From NCBI RefSeq assembly GCF_900102745.1, contig NZ_FMZF01000007.1, forward strand, positions 247,768 to 311,767: a stretch of DNA of 64,000 nt, in the 5' to 3' direction. This DNA comes from Geodermatophilus telluris (GTDB lineage: Bacteria; Actinomycetota; Actinomycetes; Mycobacteriales; Geodermatophilaceae). Below are positions 50,068 to 58,620 of this stretch, in pieces. Each line of letters begins with the position of its first letter. The stretch's first letter is position 1. The notes beneath the pieces are model-generated. The model was given only the letters and a program-made list of their open reading frames with translations, searched no databases and had not been told where the DNA came from. Both the position numbers and the translations under genes were made by a program.

Positions 50068-51543
50068 GTGAGTGCCCGGCACGTCTCCCTGCGCAGCGGC
50101 GTCTACGCCGACTCGGTCCGGTTGATGCAGGTCAGCCGCGACGTCGGGGCGCGCGAGGGGGTGACCGCCGTCCTCGTCGCCATGGCCACCCCGCTCAACG
50201 TGGAGCTCGCCGCCGGCATGGGGCTCGCGCCCGAGGGCTCGGCCTCGCCCGAGCAGCTGCTCGTCGGTGTCGCCGCCACCGACGACGACGCGCTCGCCGC
50301 CGCGGTGGCCGCCGTCGACACGGCCCTCGCCCAGCGCGAACGCTCCCGGGCCACCGCCGACGCCCAGCCGGCCCGCACCGTCGGCACCGCCCTGCGCGAC
50401 CTCGAGGCGAGCCCCGCGCTGGCCGTCGTCAGCGTGCCCGGCCCCTACGCCGCGCTGGAGGCCGCCGACGCCGTCGCCGCCGGCCGCAGCGTGCTGGTGT
50501 TCTCCGACGGCGTCCCGGTCGAGCAGGAGGTCGCGCTCAAGCGGGCCGCCCGGCAGGCCGGGGTGCTGGTCATGGGCCCCGACTGCGGGACGGCGATCGT
50601 CTCCGGGGTCGCGCTCGGCTTCGCCAACGTCGTCCGCCGCGGCCCGGTCGGGGTGGTGGCGGCGTCGGGCACCGGCGCGCAGCAGGTGTCCTGCCTGCTC
50701 GACGCGGCCGGCGTCGGGGTGAGCCACGTGCTCGGCGTGGGCGGGCGCGACCTGTCCGCGGCCGTCGGCGGGCTGGCCACCCTCGACGCGCTGGCGGCCC
50801 TGGACGGCGACCCGGCCACCGAGCGGGTGCTCGTCGTGTCCAAGCCGCCGGCGCCGTCGGTGGCCGAGGCGGTGGCGCGGACGGCGGCGTCGCTGGCCAC
50901 GCCGGTGCGCTCGGCGGTGCTCGGCCCGGAGACGCCCGACCTCACCGCCGTCGTCGAGGCGCTGCTGACCGACCTCGGCGTCGCCGTCCCCGAGTGGCCC
51001 GCACGCCCGGGCGGCCGGGCCGCGCCGCAGGGCGCCGTCCTCACGGGCCTCTACTCCGGCGGGACGCTGGCCGACGAGGCGATGCTGCTGGCCGCGCCGG
51101 TGCTCGGCGACGTCCGGTCCAACACCCCGCTGCGGCCGGAGCTCGACCTCGTCATCGACCCGTCCGCCCCGGACCTGTCCGCCCGCGGCCACGTGGTCGT
51201 CGACTTCGGCGACGACGCGCTCACCGTGGGCCGGGCGCACCCGATGATCGACCCGACGCTCCGGCTGGAGGCGATCGCCCGGGTCGCCGCGTCGGACCAG
51301 CCCGCGGTGCTGCTGCTCGACGTCGTCCTCGGCCACGGCGCCGACCCCGACCCGGCCGCGGCGCTGGCCCCGGCGCTGCGCGCGGCCGGCCTGCCCGCCG
51401 TCGTCGCGCTGGTCGGCACCGAGGCCGACCCCCAGGGCTGGAGCCGCCAGGCCGACGCCCTCGCCGCGGCCGGTGCGGCCGTGTTCGCCTCCAACGCGCA
51501 GGCCACCCGGCACGCGCTCGACCTGCTGGGAGCCGCACGGTGA
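50068..51543 (+). CDS. FdrA-like protein (AllF / oxamate transcarbamylase subunit family)
   Basis: 491 residues from GTG 50068, close to FdrA of E. coli in length and order. It has the succinyl-CoA-synthetase-like fold: VLVFSDGVPVEQEVALKRAA, VMGPDCGTAIVSGVALGFAN, VVAASGTGAQQVSCLLDAAG (GTGxQ, where succinyl-CoA synthetase has its catalytic SGTL region), and LTGLYSGGTLADEA. Known from memory of the literature: FdrA, YlbE and YlbF form the oxamate transcarbamylase of anaerobic allantoin degradation. Here its partner DUF1116 follows with a GTGA overlap. Function inferred from the family and context. Confidence 0.8.
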   Translation: MSARHVSLRSGVYADSVRLMQVSRDVGAREGVTAVLVAMATPLNVELAAGMGLAPEGSASPEQLLVGVAATDDDALAAAVAAVDTALAQRERSRATADAQPARTVGTALRDLEASPALAVVSVPGPYAALEAADAVAAGRSVLVFSDGVPVEQEVALKRAARQAGVLVMGPDCGTAIVSGVALGFANVVRRGPVGVVAASGTGAQQVSCLLDAAGVGVSHVLGVGGRDLSAAVGGLATLDALAALDGDPATERVLVVSKPPAPSVAEAVARTAASLATPVRSAVLGPETPDLTAVVEALLTDLGVAVPEWPARPGGRAAPQGAVLTGLYSGGTLADEAMLLAAPVLGDVRSNTPLRPELDLVIDPSAPDLSARGHVVVDFGDDALTVGRAHPMIDPTLRLEAIARVAASDQPAVLLLDVVLGHGADPDPAAALAPALRAAGLPAVVALVGTEADPQGWSRQADALAAAGAAVFASNAQATRHALDLLGAAR

Positions 51544-52946
51544 ACCTGCTCGAGGGCCCGCCGGCCGTCGTCGCCGCGGGGGTGGAGGTCTTCTCCGCCG
51601 CCCTGCGCGCCCAGGGTGCCGAGGTCACCGACGTCGACTGGCGCCCGCCGGCCTTCGGCGACGCCGGCGACCTCGCCGCGCTCGCCCTGGACCCACGTCG
51701 CGCCGCGGCCAACCGGACGGCGGTCGAGCGGGTGCTGGCCGCCGGGTCGCGGCTGGTCGACGTCCGGCCGGCGCGGGAGACGCTCGGCCTGACCGACCGC
51801 ACCCTGCTGCACTCCGGCCCGCCGCTGACCTGGGAGGCGGCGTCGGGGCCCATGCGCGGCGCGCTGATCGGCGCGTGCCTGTTCGAGGGCTGGGCGTCGA
51901 CGGTGGAGGACGCCGAGGCGCTGCTGGCGTCGGGCGGCGTGACCCTCGACCCCTGCCACCACCACTCCGCCGTCGGCCCGATGGCCGGGGTGACCAGCCC
52001 GTCGATGTGGACCTGGTGCCTGGAGGACCCGGTGAACGGCGGCCGGGCGTACTGCAACCTCAACGAGGGCCTGGGCAAGGTGCTGCGGATGGGCGCCTTC
52101 GGCGAGGAGGTGCTCACCCGGCTGGCCTGGATGCGCGACGTCCTCGGCCCGCTGCTGGCGCGCGCCGTGCGGTCGATGGCCGAGCCGCTCGACGTCAAGG
52201 CCGTGCTCGCCCAGATGCTGCAGATGGGCGACGAGGGGCACAACCGCAACCGCGCGGGCTCGCTCATGGCGCTGCGCGAGCTGTCGCCGGCGCTGGTGGC
52301 CCTCGACGCGCCCTCCGACGACGTCGCCGCGGCGCTGCGCTTCATCGGCGGCAACGAGCACTTCTTCCTCAACCTCGGCATGCCGACGGCGAAGCTGGCG
52401 ATGAACGCCGCCCGCGACGTCCCGGGCTCCACGCTGGTCACCGTGCTCAGTCGCAACGGCACCGAGTTCGGCGTGCAGACGGCGGGCACCGGCGACCGCT
52501 GGTTCACCGGCCCCGCGCAGACCCCGGTGGGCCTGTTCCTCGGTGACTACGGCCCCGAGGACGCCAACCCCGACATCGGCGACTCGGCGATCATGGAGAC
52601 CTACGGCGTCGGCGGGTTCGCCATGGCCGCCGCGCCGGCGATCGTGCGGTTCGTCGGCGGCACCGTGCCCGACGCGCTGGCCACCACCGAGCGGATGTAC
52701 CAGCTCACCCTGGCCGAGAACCCGGCGATGGCCATCCCGGTGCTCGGCTTCCGCGGCGCCCCGACCGGCATCGACGTCCTCGCCGTGGCCCGCACCGGGT
52801 GGCTCCCGCAGATCAACACCGGCATGGCCGGGCGGGTGGCCGGGACCGGGCAGGTGGGCGCGGGTCTGGTGCAGCCGCCGCGGGAGTGCTTCGAGCAGGC
52901 GCTGGCCGCCCTCGCCGAGGAGGCCCGCGCCGCGACGGCGGCCTGA
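51540..52946 (+). CDS. DUF1116 protein (YlbE/AllG-like, transcarbamylase subunit)
   Basis: 468 residues. DUF1116 blocks are clear: LLHSGPPLTWEAASGPMRGA, LIGACLFEGWA, PCHHHSAVGPMAGVTSPSMW, GGRAYCNLNEGLGKVLRMGA, QMGDEGHNRNRAGS, and GTEFGVQTAGTGDRWFTGPA with SRNG before it. These match YlbE, one subunit of the E. coli oxamate transcarbamylase. The third E. coli subunit (YlbF, DUF2877) is not in this window; perhaps two suffice or it is elsewhere. Overlaps the FdrA-like gene by 4 nt. Confidence 0.8.
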   Translation: MNLLEGPPAVVAAGVEVFSAALRAQGAEVTDVDWRPPAFGDAGDLAALALDPRRAAANRTAVERVLAAGSRLVDVRPARETLGLTDRTLLHSGPPLTWEAASGPMRGALIGACLFEGWASTVEDAEALLASGGVTLDPCHHHSAVGPMAGVTSPSMWTWCLEDPVNGGRAYCNLNEGLGKVLRMGAFGEEVLTRLAWMRDVLGPLLARAVRSMAEPLDVKAVLAQMLQMGDEGHNRNRAGSLMALRELSPALVALDAPSDDVAAALRFIGGNEHFFLNLGMPTAKLAMNAARDVPGSTLVTVLSRNGTEFGVQTAGTGDRWFTGPAQTPVGLFLGDYGPEDANPDIGDSAIMETYGVGGFAMAAAPAIVRFVGGTVPDALATTERMYQLTLAENPAMAIPVLGFRGAPTGIDVLAVARTGWLPQINTGMAGRVAGTGQVGAGLVQPPRECFEQALAALAEEARAATAA

Positions 52947-52952
52947 CCTCTC

Positions 52953-53016
52953 GTCGAGATCACGCGATCTCGCACGTCCGCATGTCGTTCCGCGGGCGAG
53001 ATCCCGTGATCTCGAC
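52953..53016. terminator. long inverted repeat between the DUF1116 and CoA-transferase genes
   Basis: The 21-bp arm 52953-52973 pairs with 52996-53016 with a single mismatch (20 of 21), around a 22-bp centre. It lies right after the DUF1116 stop and before the convergent CoA-transferase stop. Serves as a bidirectional terminator; GAGATC-containing arms of this kind could also be a dispersed genomic repeat. Confidence 0.7.
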
Positions 53017-53030
53017 AGGAGCGGCGGGGC

Positions 53031-53702
53031 TCAGGGCGCCAGCACGCCCAGGTCGTCGGCGAAGGACAGCTGCGCCGCCGTGGCGCCCTGCAGGTCCTCG
53101 CGGGTCAGTCCGGCGACCATCTCGCGCACGCAGAACCCCGCGGGCGTGACGTCGAGGACGGCGAGGTCGGTGTAGACGCGGTCGACCACGCCGGCCGCCG
53201 TCAGCGGGTAGCTGCAGCGCGGCACGAGCTTGGGCTCGCCGGCCCTGGTCGTGTGCGTGGTCAGCACCAGCACCCGCTTGGCGCCGACGGCGAGGTCCAT
53301 CGCGCCGCCGACCGCCGGCGGGTGGGTGGCGTCGAGGGTGGCCCAGTTGGCCAGGTCGCCGGTCTCGGACACCTGGAAGGCGCCGAGCACGGTCACGTCG
53401 ATGTGCCCGCCGCGCATCATGAGGAAGGCGTCGGTGTGGTGGAAGAACGCGCCGCCGGGCACCAGGGTCACCGGCTGCTTGCCGGCGTTGATCAGCTCGG
53501 GGTCCTCCTCGCCGGGTGCGGGGGCCGGGCCCATCCCGAGGATGCCGTTCTCCGAGTGGTAGACGACCTCCTTGTCGTGCCCCACGCAGTCGGCCACCAG
53601 GGTGGGCAGGCCGATGCCGAGGTTGACGTAGGCGCCGTCGGGGACGTCGCGGGCCACCCGCCGGGCGACGTCGCGCATCTCCAGCCGCACGCCGGGGCTC
53701 AC
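53031..53702 (-). CDS. 3-oxoacid-type CoA-transferase, subunit B
   Basis: 223 residues. NLGIGLPTLVADCV is the B-subunit start, and the catalytic Glu, which forms the glutamyl-CoA intermediate, is in VYHSENGILGMGP. The rest, TDAFLMMRGGHIDVTVLGAFQVS and LTTHTTRAGEPKLVPRCSYP, is standard. It moves CoA from succinyl- or acyl-CoA to a carboxylic acid. GTGA overlap with the A subunit. The acid is unknown; malonate from pyrimidine breakdown would suit the location. Confidence 0.9.
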   Translation of the reverse strand: MSPGVRLEMRDVARRVARDVPDGAYVNLGIGLPTLVADCVGHDKEVVYHSENGILGMGPAPAPGEEDPELINAGKQPVTLVPGGAFFHHTDAFLMMRGGHIDVTVLGAFQVSETGDLANWATLDATHPPAVGGAMDLAVGAKRVLVLTTHTTRAGEPKLVPRCSYPLTAAGVVDRVYTDLAVLDVTPAGFCVREMVAGLTREDLQGATAAQLSFADDLGVLAP

Positions 53703-54367
53703 GCCGCACCCACCCGCACGACGCGGTCGACGAAGATCCCCGGCGTCACGACGACCTCCGGGTCCAGCTCGCCGAGCTCGACGAACTCGTCCACCTGGAC
53801 GACGGTCAGCTCCGCGGCCGCGGCCATCGTCGGGCCGAAGTTCCGCGCCGCCGTCCGGTAGACCAGGTTGCCCCAGCGGTCGGCGCGTGCCGCCTTGACC
53901 AGGGCGACGTCGCCGCGCAGGGGCTCCTCGAACACGTGCCGCCGTCCGCCGATCACGCGCACCTCCTTGCCCTCGGCCAGCCGGGAGTCGGCGCCGGTCG
54001 GGGTGAAGAACCCGCCGAGGCCGGCCGCGGCGGCCCGCATCCGCTCGCTCAGCGTGCCCTGCGGCACGAGCTCGAGCTCCACCTCCCCGGCCCGCCAGCG
54101 CTCCTCGAACCAGACCGACCCGGCCGACCGCGGGTACGAGCAGACGATCCTGCGCACCCGCCGCTCGCGCAGCAGCGCGGCGACGTCGGTCTCGCCGGAC
54201 CCGGCGTTGTTGGTCACCACGGTGAGGTCGGTGGTCCCCTGGTCGAGCAGCGCGTGCACCAGCTCCACCGGGACGCCGGAGGCGCCGAAGCCGCCGACCA
54301 GCACGGTGGCGCCGTCCTCGATGCCCGCGACCGCGTCGGCCAGTGACGCGACCCGCTTGTCGATCAT
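53699..54367 (-). CDS. 3-oxoacid-type CoA-transferase, subunit A
   Basis: 222 residues, ATG 54367. GATVLVGGFGASGVPVELVH is the CoA-binding glycine loop, then TVVTNNAGSG, LVPQGTLSERMRAAAAGLGG, FFTPTG and DVALVKAARADRWGNLVYR. Matches the A subunits of PcaI/ScoA type. First of the two-gene unit; 81 bp from the divergent KptA gene. CoA-transferase type I, soluble. Confidence 0.9.
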   Translation of the reverse strand: MIDKRVASLADAVAGIEDGATVLVGGFGASGVPVELVHALLDQGTTDLTVVTNNAGSGETDVAALLRERRVRRIVCSYPRSAGSVWFEERWRAGEVELELVPQGTLSERMRAAAAGLGGFFTPTGADSRLAEGKEVRVIGGRRHVFEEPLRGDVALVKAARADRWGNLVYRTAARNFGPTMAAAAELTVVQVDEFVELGELDPEVVVTPGIFVDRVVRVGAA

Positions 54368-54448
54368 CCGCACCCCGCTCGCCCGTGGTTGGTCCCCGCA
54401 CGCTAACCGGGTGGCGCCGCCGGCACGCCACCCGCCAGGCTGCTGCCC

Positions 54449-55096
54449 GTGTGGCACGGGGGCGCGTCCGGCGACGACGGCCCCGGTGAGGGGTTCCCCC
54501 GTCGGACGGGGCCGCCCGACGACGCGGTGCCGGTCGTGTCGGCGGTGGACGGCACCGACGTCGTCCGGATCAGCAAGCGGCTGTCCTTCGTGCTGCGCCA
54601 CCGGCCCGACAGCGTGGGGCTGGCCCTCGACGAGGCCGGCTGGGTGGACGTCGACGCGCTGCTGGCCGCCCTCGCCGCGCACGGGCTGCCGCTCACCCGG
54701 GCGGACCTCGACCGGGTCGTGGCAGGCAACGACAAGCGGCGGTTCGCCTACGACACCGGGGGCCGGCGGATCCGGGCCAGCCAGGGGCACAGCGTCCCGG
54801 TCGCGCTCGGCTACCCGGCCGAGCAGCCACCGGACGAGCTCTTCCACGGCACGTCCCGGCGGGCCCTGCCGGCGGTCCTCGCCGAGGGGTTGCGGCCGGG
54901 CCGGCGGCACGCGGTGCACCTGAGCCCCGACGAGGCGACGGCCCGGGCGGTGGGCGGGCGCCGCGGTCCCGCCGCCGTGCTGCGCGTCGACGCTGCCGGG
55001 CTGGCCGCCACGGGGGCGGTGTTCACCCGCTCGGCCAACGGGGTGTGGCTGGTCGACGCCGTGCCCCCGGCCTTCCTCGCCGTCCTCGACGGCTGA
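54449..55096 (+). CDS. kptA: RNA 2'-phosphotransferase (KptA/Tpt1 family)
   Basis: 215 residues from GTG 54449; an in-frame GTG at 54536 would give 186 residues, closer to the family length, and neither has a clear ribosome-binding site. Family blocks: VVRISKRLSFVLRHRPDSVG, the GHSVPV core, ELFHGTSRRALPAVLAEGL and VHLSPDEATARAVGGRRG. Uses NAD to remove a 2'-phosphate from RNA, or may ADP-ribosylate nucleic acid ends. Bacteria lack the tRNA-splicing pathway that makes such a substrate, so the cellular job is open. Convergent and abutting with the phosphatase gene. Confidence 0.88.
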   Translation: MWHGGASGDDGPGEGFPRRTGPPDDAVPVVSAVDGTDVVRISKRLSFVLRHRPDSVGLALDEAGWVDVDALLAALAAHGLPLTRADLDRVVAGNDKRRFAYDTGGRRIRASQGHSVPVALGYPAEQPPDELFHGTSRRALPAVLAEGLRPGRRHAVHLSPDEATARAVGGRRGPAAVLRVDAAGLAATGAVFTRSANGVWLVDAVPPAFLAVLDG

Positions 55097-56182
55097 TCAG
55101 CGGGGCAGGCGGACGGCGAGCAGCGCGACGTCGTCGTGCCGGGTGCCGGCCAGCCCGGCGAGCAGGCCGTCGACGACCGCGTCCAGGGGCTCGTCCGCCC
55201 GCCCCCGCAGCTGGGACAGCAGCCAGTCGGTGCCCTCGTCGAGGGTCCGGTCCCGCCGCTCGACGAGGCCGTCGGTGTAGAGCAGCAGCGTGTCGCCGGG
55301 CTCCAGCGGCAGGTCGGCGTCGGTCCGGCGGCTGCCCGGCTCCACGCCCAGCAACCGTTCCGGTCTCCGCTCGAGGAGGCGGACCGTGCCGTCGCCGCGG
55401 GCCAGCACCGGGGGCGGGTGCCCGGCGTTCGACCAGCACAGCCGCACGCCGTTCCCGGTGGGGGAGAGCACGGCGACGACGGCGGTGACCAGCGCGGGGG
55501 CACCCAGCCGCGCGAGGACGTGGTCCAGGGTGTCGAGCACCCGCGCCGGCGAGGGGCCCGGGAGCGTGGCGGTGGTGGCGGCGACGGCGCGCAGCATGCC
55601 GCGGACCTCGGCCATCGCCGCGGCGGCCCGCGCGTCGTGGCCGGCGACGTCCCCGACCACCAGCACGGTGGCGTCGCCGGGCGCGGGGAAGGCGTCGTAC
55701 CAGTCGCCGCCGATGCGGGCGCTGCGCACGGCCGGCAGGTACCGGGCCGCGGTCTGCCGGTGGGGCACGGCGGGCGGTGGCCCGAGCAGGTGCTGCTGGA
55801 GGGCCTCGGCGGTGGCCAGCTCCGCCTGCGTGGTCGCCGCCTCCGCCGTCATCCGGGCGAGCGCGGCCTCGCGGCGCAGCCGCAGCCTGCAGGTGGCCAC
55901 GGCCAGCACGCCGGCGCCGGTCACCGCGAGCAGCCGGACGGCCTGGGCCGTGGCGGCGGCGCCGGTGTACTGCCCGTCGTGGATCCCCAGCAGCGCGGCG
56001 GTCAGCAGGGCCAGCGCGCCGTGGACGGCGGTCGCCCGCCGCCCGGTGACGGAGGCGGCCACCAGCGGCGGGGCCGCGAGCAGGCCGATCAGCACCCCCT
56101 GCGGCCCCATCACCAGGTCGAGGACGGTGACGGCACCGAGCAGACCCGCCGGCAGCGCGTTCGTCCGGATCGCCCTGTCCAC
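55097..56182 (-). CDS. membrane-bound SpoIIE-type PP2C phosphatase
   Basis: 361 residues from GTG 56182 (GGAGG ribosome-binding site). Four hydrophobic segments at 10-105 form a membrane part, followed by a coiled coil and the PP2C (SpoIIE) domain: IGGDWYDAFPAPGDATVLVVG-type start, GDVAGHDARAAAAMAEVRGML, WSNAGHPPPVLARGDG, LLLYTDGLVERRDRTLDEG and RHDDVALLAVRL. The metal-binding Asp residues are in place. It dephosphorylates anti-anti-sigma factors in partner-switching systems; the partner is not nearby. The longer frame to 56431 is not needed. Confidence 0.88.
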   Translation of the reverse strand: MDRAIRTNALPAGLLGAVTVLDLVMGPQGVLIGLLAAPPLVAASVTGRRATAVHGALALLTAALLGIHDGQYTGAAATAQAVRLLAVTGAGVLAVATCRLRLRREAALARMTAEAATTQAELATAEALQQHLLGPPPAVPHRQTAARYLPAVRSARIGGDWYDAFPAPGDATVLVVGDVAGHDARAAAAMAEVRGMLRAVAATTATLPGPSPARVLDTLDHVLARLGAPALVTAVVAVLSPTGNGVRLCWSNAGHPPPVLARGDGTVRLLERRPERLLGVEPGSRRTDADLPLEPGDTLLLYTDGLVERRDRTLDEGTDWLLSQLRGRADEPLDAVVDGLLAGLAGTRHDDVALLAVRLPR

Positions 56183-56302
56183 TGCGACGGCCTCCGTGTG
56201 GTCCCTGCGCCCGGTGCTGCCGAGGGTAGGGCCCGGGCGGGTCGGGGGCCCGTCACGGGGCACGGCGTGCCCCCGGCGCCGGCCGGCCCGACGACGGGGG
56301 AC

Positions 56303-56518
56303 GTGATCCGCACCGTCGTCGGCAGGCTCGAGCCGGGGGTGCGCGTCGGCCTCGACGCCGGCCTGCGCGCCGGTGGGTGGGACTCCGCCCTCACCAGCGA
56401 CTGGACCGACGTCGAGGCCCACCGCGTCCACGACCTCGACGAGGAGCGCGACCGCGTCCGCCGGGAGCGGTTCGCCCCCTTCTGCGAGCAGATCGCCCGC
56501 GTCCGGTTCGAGTGCTGA
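56303..56518 (+). CDS. short Dabb-like protein (stress-responsive barrel), shortened
   Basis: 71 residues from GTG 56303. The C-terminal half (GGWDSALTSDWTDVEAHRVH, then DEERDRVRRERFAPFCEQIA and RVRFEC) reads like the second part of a Dabb (dimeric A/B barrel) protein, and the N-terminus VIRTVVGRLEPGV like the first strand. About 25 residues are missing in between, compared with the usual 95-100, so this may be a degraded or compact relative. Adjacent to the phosphatase and amidohydrolase; function unknown. Confidence 0.5.
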   Translation: MIRTVVGRLEPGVRVGLDAGLRAGGWDSALTSDWTDVEAHRVHDLDEERDRVRRERFAPFCEQIARVRFEC

Positions 56519-56527
56519 GCCGGGGGC

Positions 56528-57631
56528 TCAGGCCCGCACGATGGCCGCGACCGGTCCGCCGCCCGACGGGCCCTGGTGCACCGCGGCCACCGACACGAAC
56601 ACCGCCGGGTCACCGGTCACCGACGCCGCGACGCCGCCGACGGTCGCCTTGATCTGCCGGTGCCAGAAGACGTCGGAGTCGTCGAGCATCGCGTTGCGCC
56701 GGCCGCGGACGTAGCCGGTCGGGTCGGCCTCGCACTTGAGGAAGACGTTGACCAGCCGGTCGCCGAGGTCGGAGGGGTGCGGCCGCTCGGGCAGCTCGAG
56801 GCCGGCGTCGCGGATGGCGTTCCAGATGCCGTCCTGGTCGAGGGCGTCCCTCATCACCGAGTGGCCGATCCGGTAGGCGCCCCCGTGCCCGCGCGCGTTG
56901 CCGACGACGACGATCTGCGCCCGGTCCAGTTCCACGCCCGACGAGCAGGAGGCGACGGCGCTGAACAGCGACAGGTCGCGCATGACCTGCGACTGCTCCG
57001 GCATCTCGATCTCACCGAGCGCCACCGCGATGCCCAGCGCCGTCGTCCCGTTGGACAGGTCCATCGAGCCGTGCGGCTCGTCGTAGTACGTGTCCTCGCC
57101 GCGCGCCTTGGCGTCGCGGATCGTCTCGATGGTCAGCAGCGGCGTCTTGGTCTGCACGTAGTGGACGTCGGCGGGGTCGGTGATCCCGGCGGCCGCCATC
57201 GCGCGGCGCACGCCCTCGGCGACCTTCTCGACCATGGGGATGCGGCCGATGTCCTCGGGCAGCAGGACGTCGCTCATCGCGTAGCCCACGGTCAGCCGCG
57301 GCTCGTCGGTCTTCTCGACGGCGTCCTCGGGCAGCGTCGCGAAGATCGTCGCGTGCGGGCTGATGACGCCGTCGGTGCCGCCGGACCAGACGATCGGGAT
57401 CTCCCCGACCTCCTCCTTCGACCGGGTCCCCTTCTCCAGCAGCACCTCGCGGAAGGCGCGGTCTGCGATGATCCGGGTGTAGTCGTTGACGCCGCCGTTG
57501 CCCTCGGTCTTGCCGATGACGGCGACGACCCGGTCGGCCTCCACGACGCCGTCGTCGATGAGCCTGGCCAGCTCGCTGGCGTCGCTGACGTTGTGCAGCG
57601 GGACCTTGCGGACCTCGATCGGTGCGGGCAC
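56528..57631 (-). CDS. ring-opening amidohydrolase (barbiturase/cyanuric acid hydrolase family)
   Basis: 367 residues, full family length. The threefold-repeat fold has its Ser-containing motifs in [30 protein letters not shown] and [15 protein letters not shown], with Lys residues in the matching loops ([22 protein letters not shown]). The family contains only cyanuric acid amidohydrolase and barbiturase, plus unknowns; sequence by eye does not separate them. Beside a UraA-like permease, a Mo-hydroxylase and a carbamate kinase, barbiturase (barbiturate to ureidomalonate) is the better guess. 12 bp after the carbamate kinase stop, same operon. Confidence 0.88.
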   Translation of the reverse strand: MPAPIEVRKVPLHNVSDASELARLIDDGVVEADRVVAVIGKTEGNGGVNDYTRIIADRAFREVLLEKGTRSKEEVGEIPIVWSGGTDGVISPHATIFATLPEDAVEKTDEPRLTVGYAMSDVLLPEDIGRIPMVEKVAEGVRRAMAAAGITDPADVHYVQTKTPLLTIETIRDAKARGEDTYYDEPHGSMDLSNGTTALGIAVALGEIEMPEQSQVMRDLSLFSAVASCSSGVELDRAQIVVVGNARGHGGAYRIGHSVMRDALDQDGIWNAIRDAGLELPERPHPSDLGDRLVNVFLKCEADPTGYVRGRRNAMLDDSDVFWHRQIKATVGGVAASVTGDPAVFVSVAAVHQGPSGGGPVAAIVRA

Positions 57632-57643
57632 GGGTTCCTCTTC

Positions 57644-58597
57644 TCAGCTAGCGGTCAAGACGGTGCCGACGGCGTCCCCGGTGACGGCGTCGGTGATGTT
57701 CTCCAGCGAGGTGACGACGGCGCGCTCGCCGCCCCCCTCGACGAAGCGGAGGGCGGCCTCGACCTTGGGGCCCATCGAGCCCCGGGCGAACTGGCCGTCC
57801 GTGGCGTGCGCGCGCAGCTCGGCCACCGTGACCCGGCCGAGCGGGCGCTGCGCCGGCGTCCCGAAGTCGACCATCACGTTCGGCACGTCGGTGGCGATCA
57901 CCAGGGTGTCGGCGTCCAGGTCGCGGGCCAGGACGGCGGCGGTGAGGTCCTTGTCGATCACGGCCTCGACGCCGCGCAGCGCGGCGCCGTCCCCGCCGTC
58001 GTCGGTCACCGGGACGCCCCCGCCCCCGGCGCAGACGACGACGAAGCCGGCCGCGGCGAGGACGTGGACGGCGGCGGAGTCGACGACCGCGCGCGGCTCG
58101 GGCGAGGCGACCACGCGCCGCCAGCCCCGCGGGCCGCGGTCCTCCCAGACCTGGCCGAGGGCGAGGAACCGCTCGGCCTCCTCGCGCGGCAGGAACCGGC
58201 CCACCGGCTTGGACGGCTCGCGGAAGTGCGGGTCGTCGGCGTCGACCAGGGTGCGCGTGACCAGCCCGGCGGTGCGCTGCGGCAGCCCCCGGGCGGCCAG
58301 GGCCGCGTCCAGCTCGTCGGCCAGGGTGAAGGCGATGGTCGCCTGGGTCTGCGCGACGTTCCAGTCCAGCGGCACCGGCGGTACGACGGCGGCGGCCAGC
58401 TCGTTCTTGACCAGCAGGTTCCCCACCTGCGGGCCGTTGCCGTGGGTGAGCACCACCTCGACGCCCGCGGCCACCACCTCGGCGACGTGGCCGGCCGCCT
58501 CGCGGATCGCGTCCCGCTGGGCCTGCGGGGTGGCCGAGCCGTCGGGCCCGGTCATGGCGTTGCCCCCGAGGGCGATCACCACGCGGCGGGACGTCAC
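57644..58597 (-). CDS. arcC: carbamate kinase
   Basis: 317 residues from GTG 58597. RRVVIALGGNAM and LTHGNGPQVGNLL are the substrate and nucleotide loops; VVCAGGGGVPVT, VIDKDLTAAVLARDLDADTL, RGSMGPKVEAALRFVE and LENITDAVTGDAVGT complete the family. Makes ATP from carbamoyl phosphate and ADP, releasing ammonia and CO2. There is no arginine deiminase or ornithine transcarbamylase nearby, so its carbamoyl phosphate most likely comes from the FdrA/DUF1116 pair. First gene of the amidohydrolase operon, behind a copy of the shared motif. Confidence 0.92.
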   Translation of the reverse strand: MTSRRVVIALGGNAMTGPDGSATPQAQRDAIREAAGHVAEVVAAGVEVVLTHGNGPQVGNLLVKNELAAAVVPPVPLDWNVAQTQATIAFTLADELDAALAARGLPQRTAGLVTRTLVDADDPHFREPSKPVGRFLPREEAERFLALGQVWEDRGPRGWRRVVASPEPRAVVDSAAVHVLAAAGFVVVCAGGGGVPVTDDGGDGAALRGVEAVIDKDLTAAVLARDLDADTLVIATDVPNVMVDFGTPAQRPLGRVTVAELRAHATDGQFARGSMGPKVEAALRFVEGGGERAVVTSLENITDAVTGDAVGTVLTAS

Positions 58598-58620
58598 CCC
58601 GGCGACCCTATCGGCGTTTC

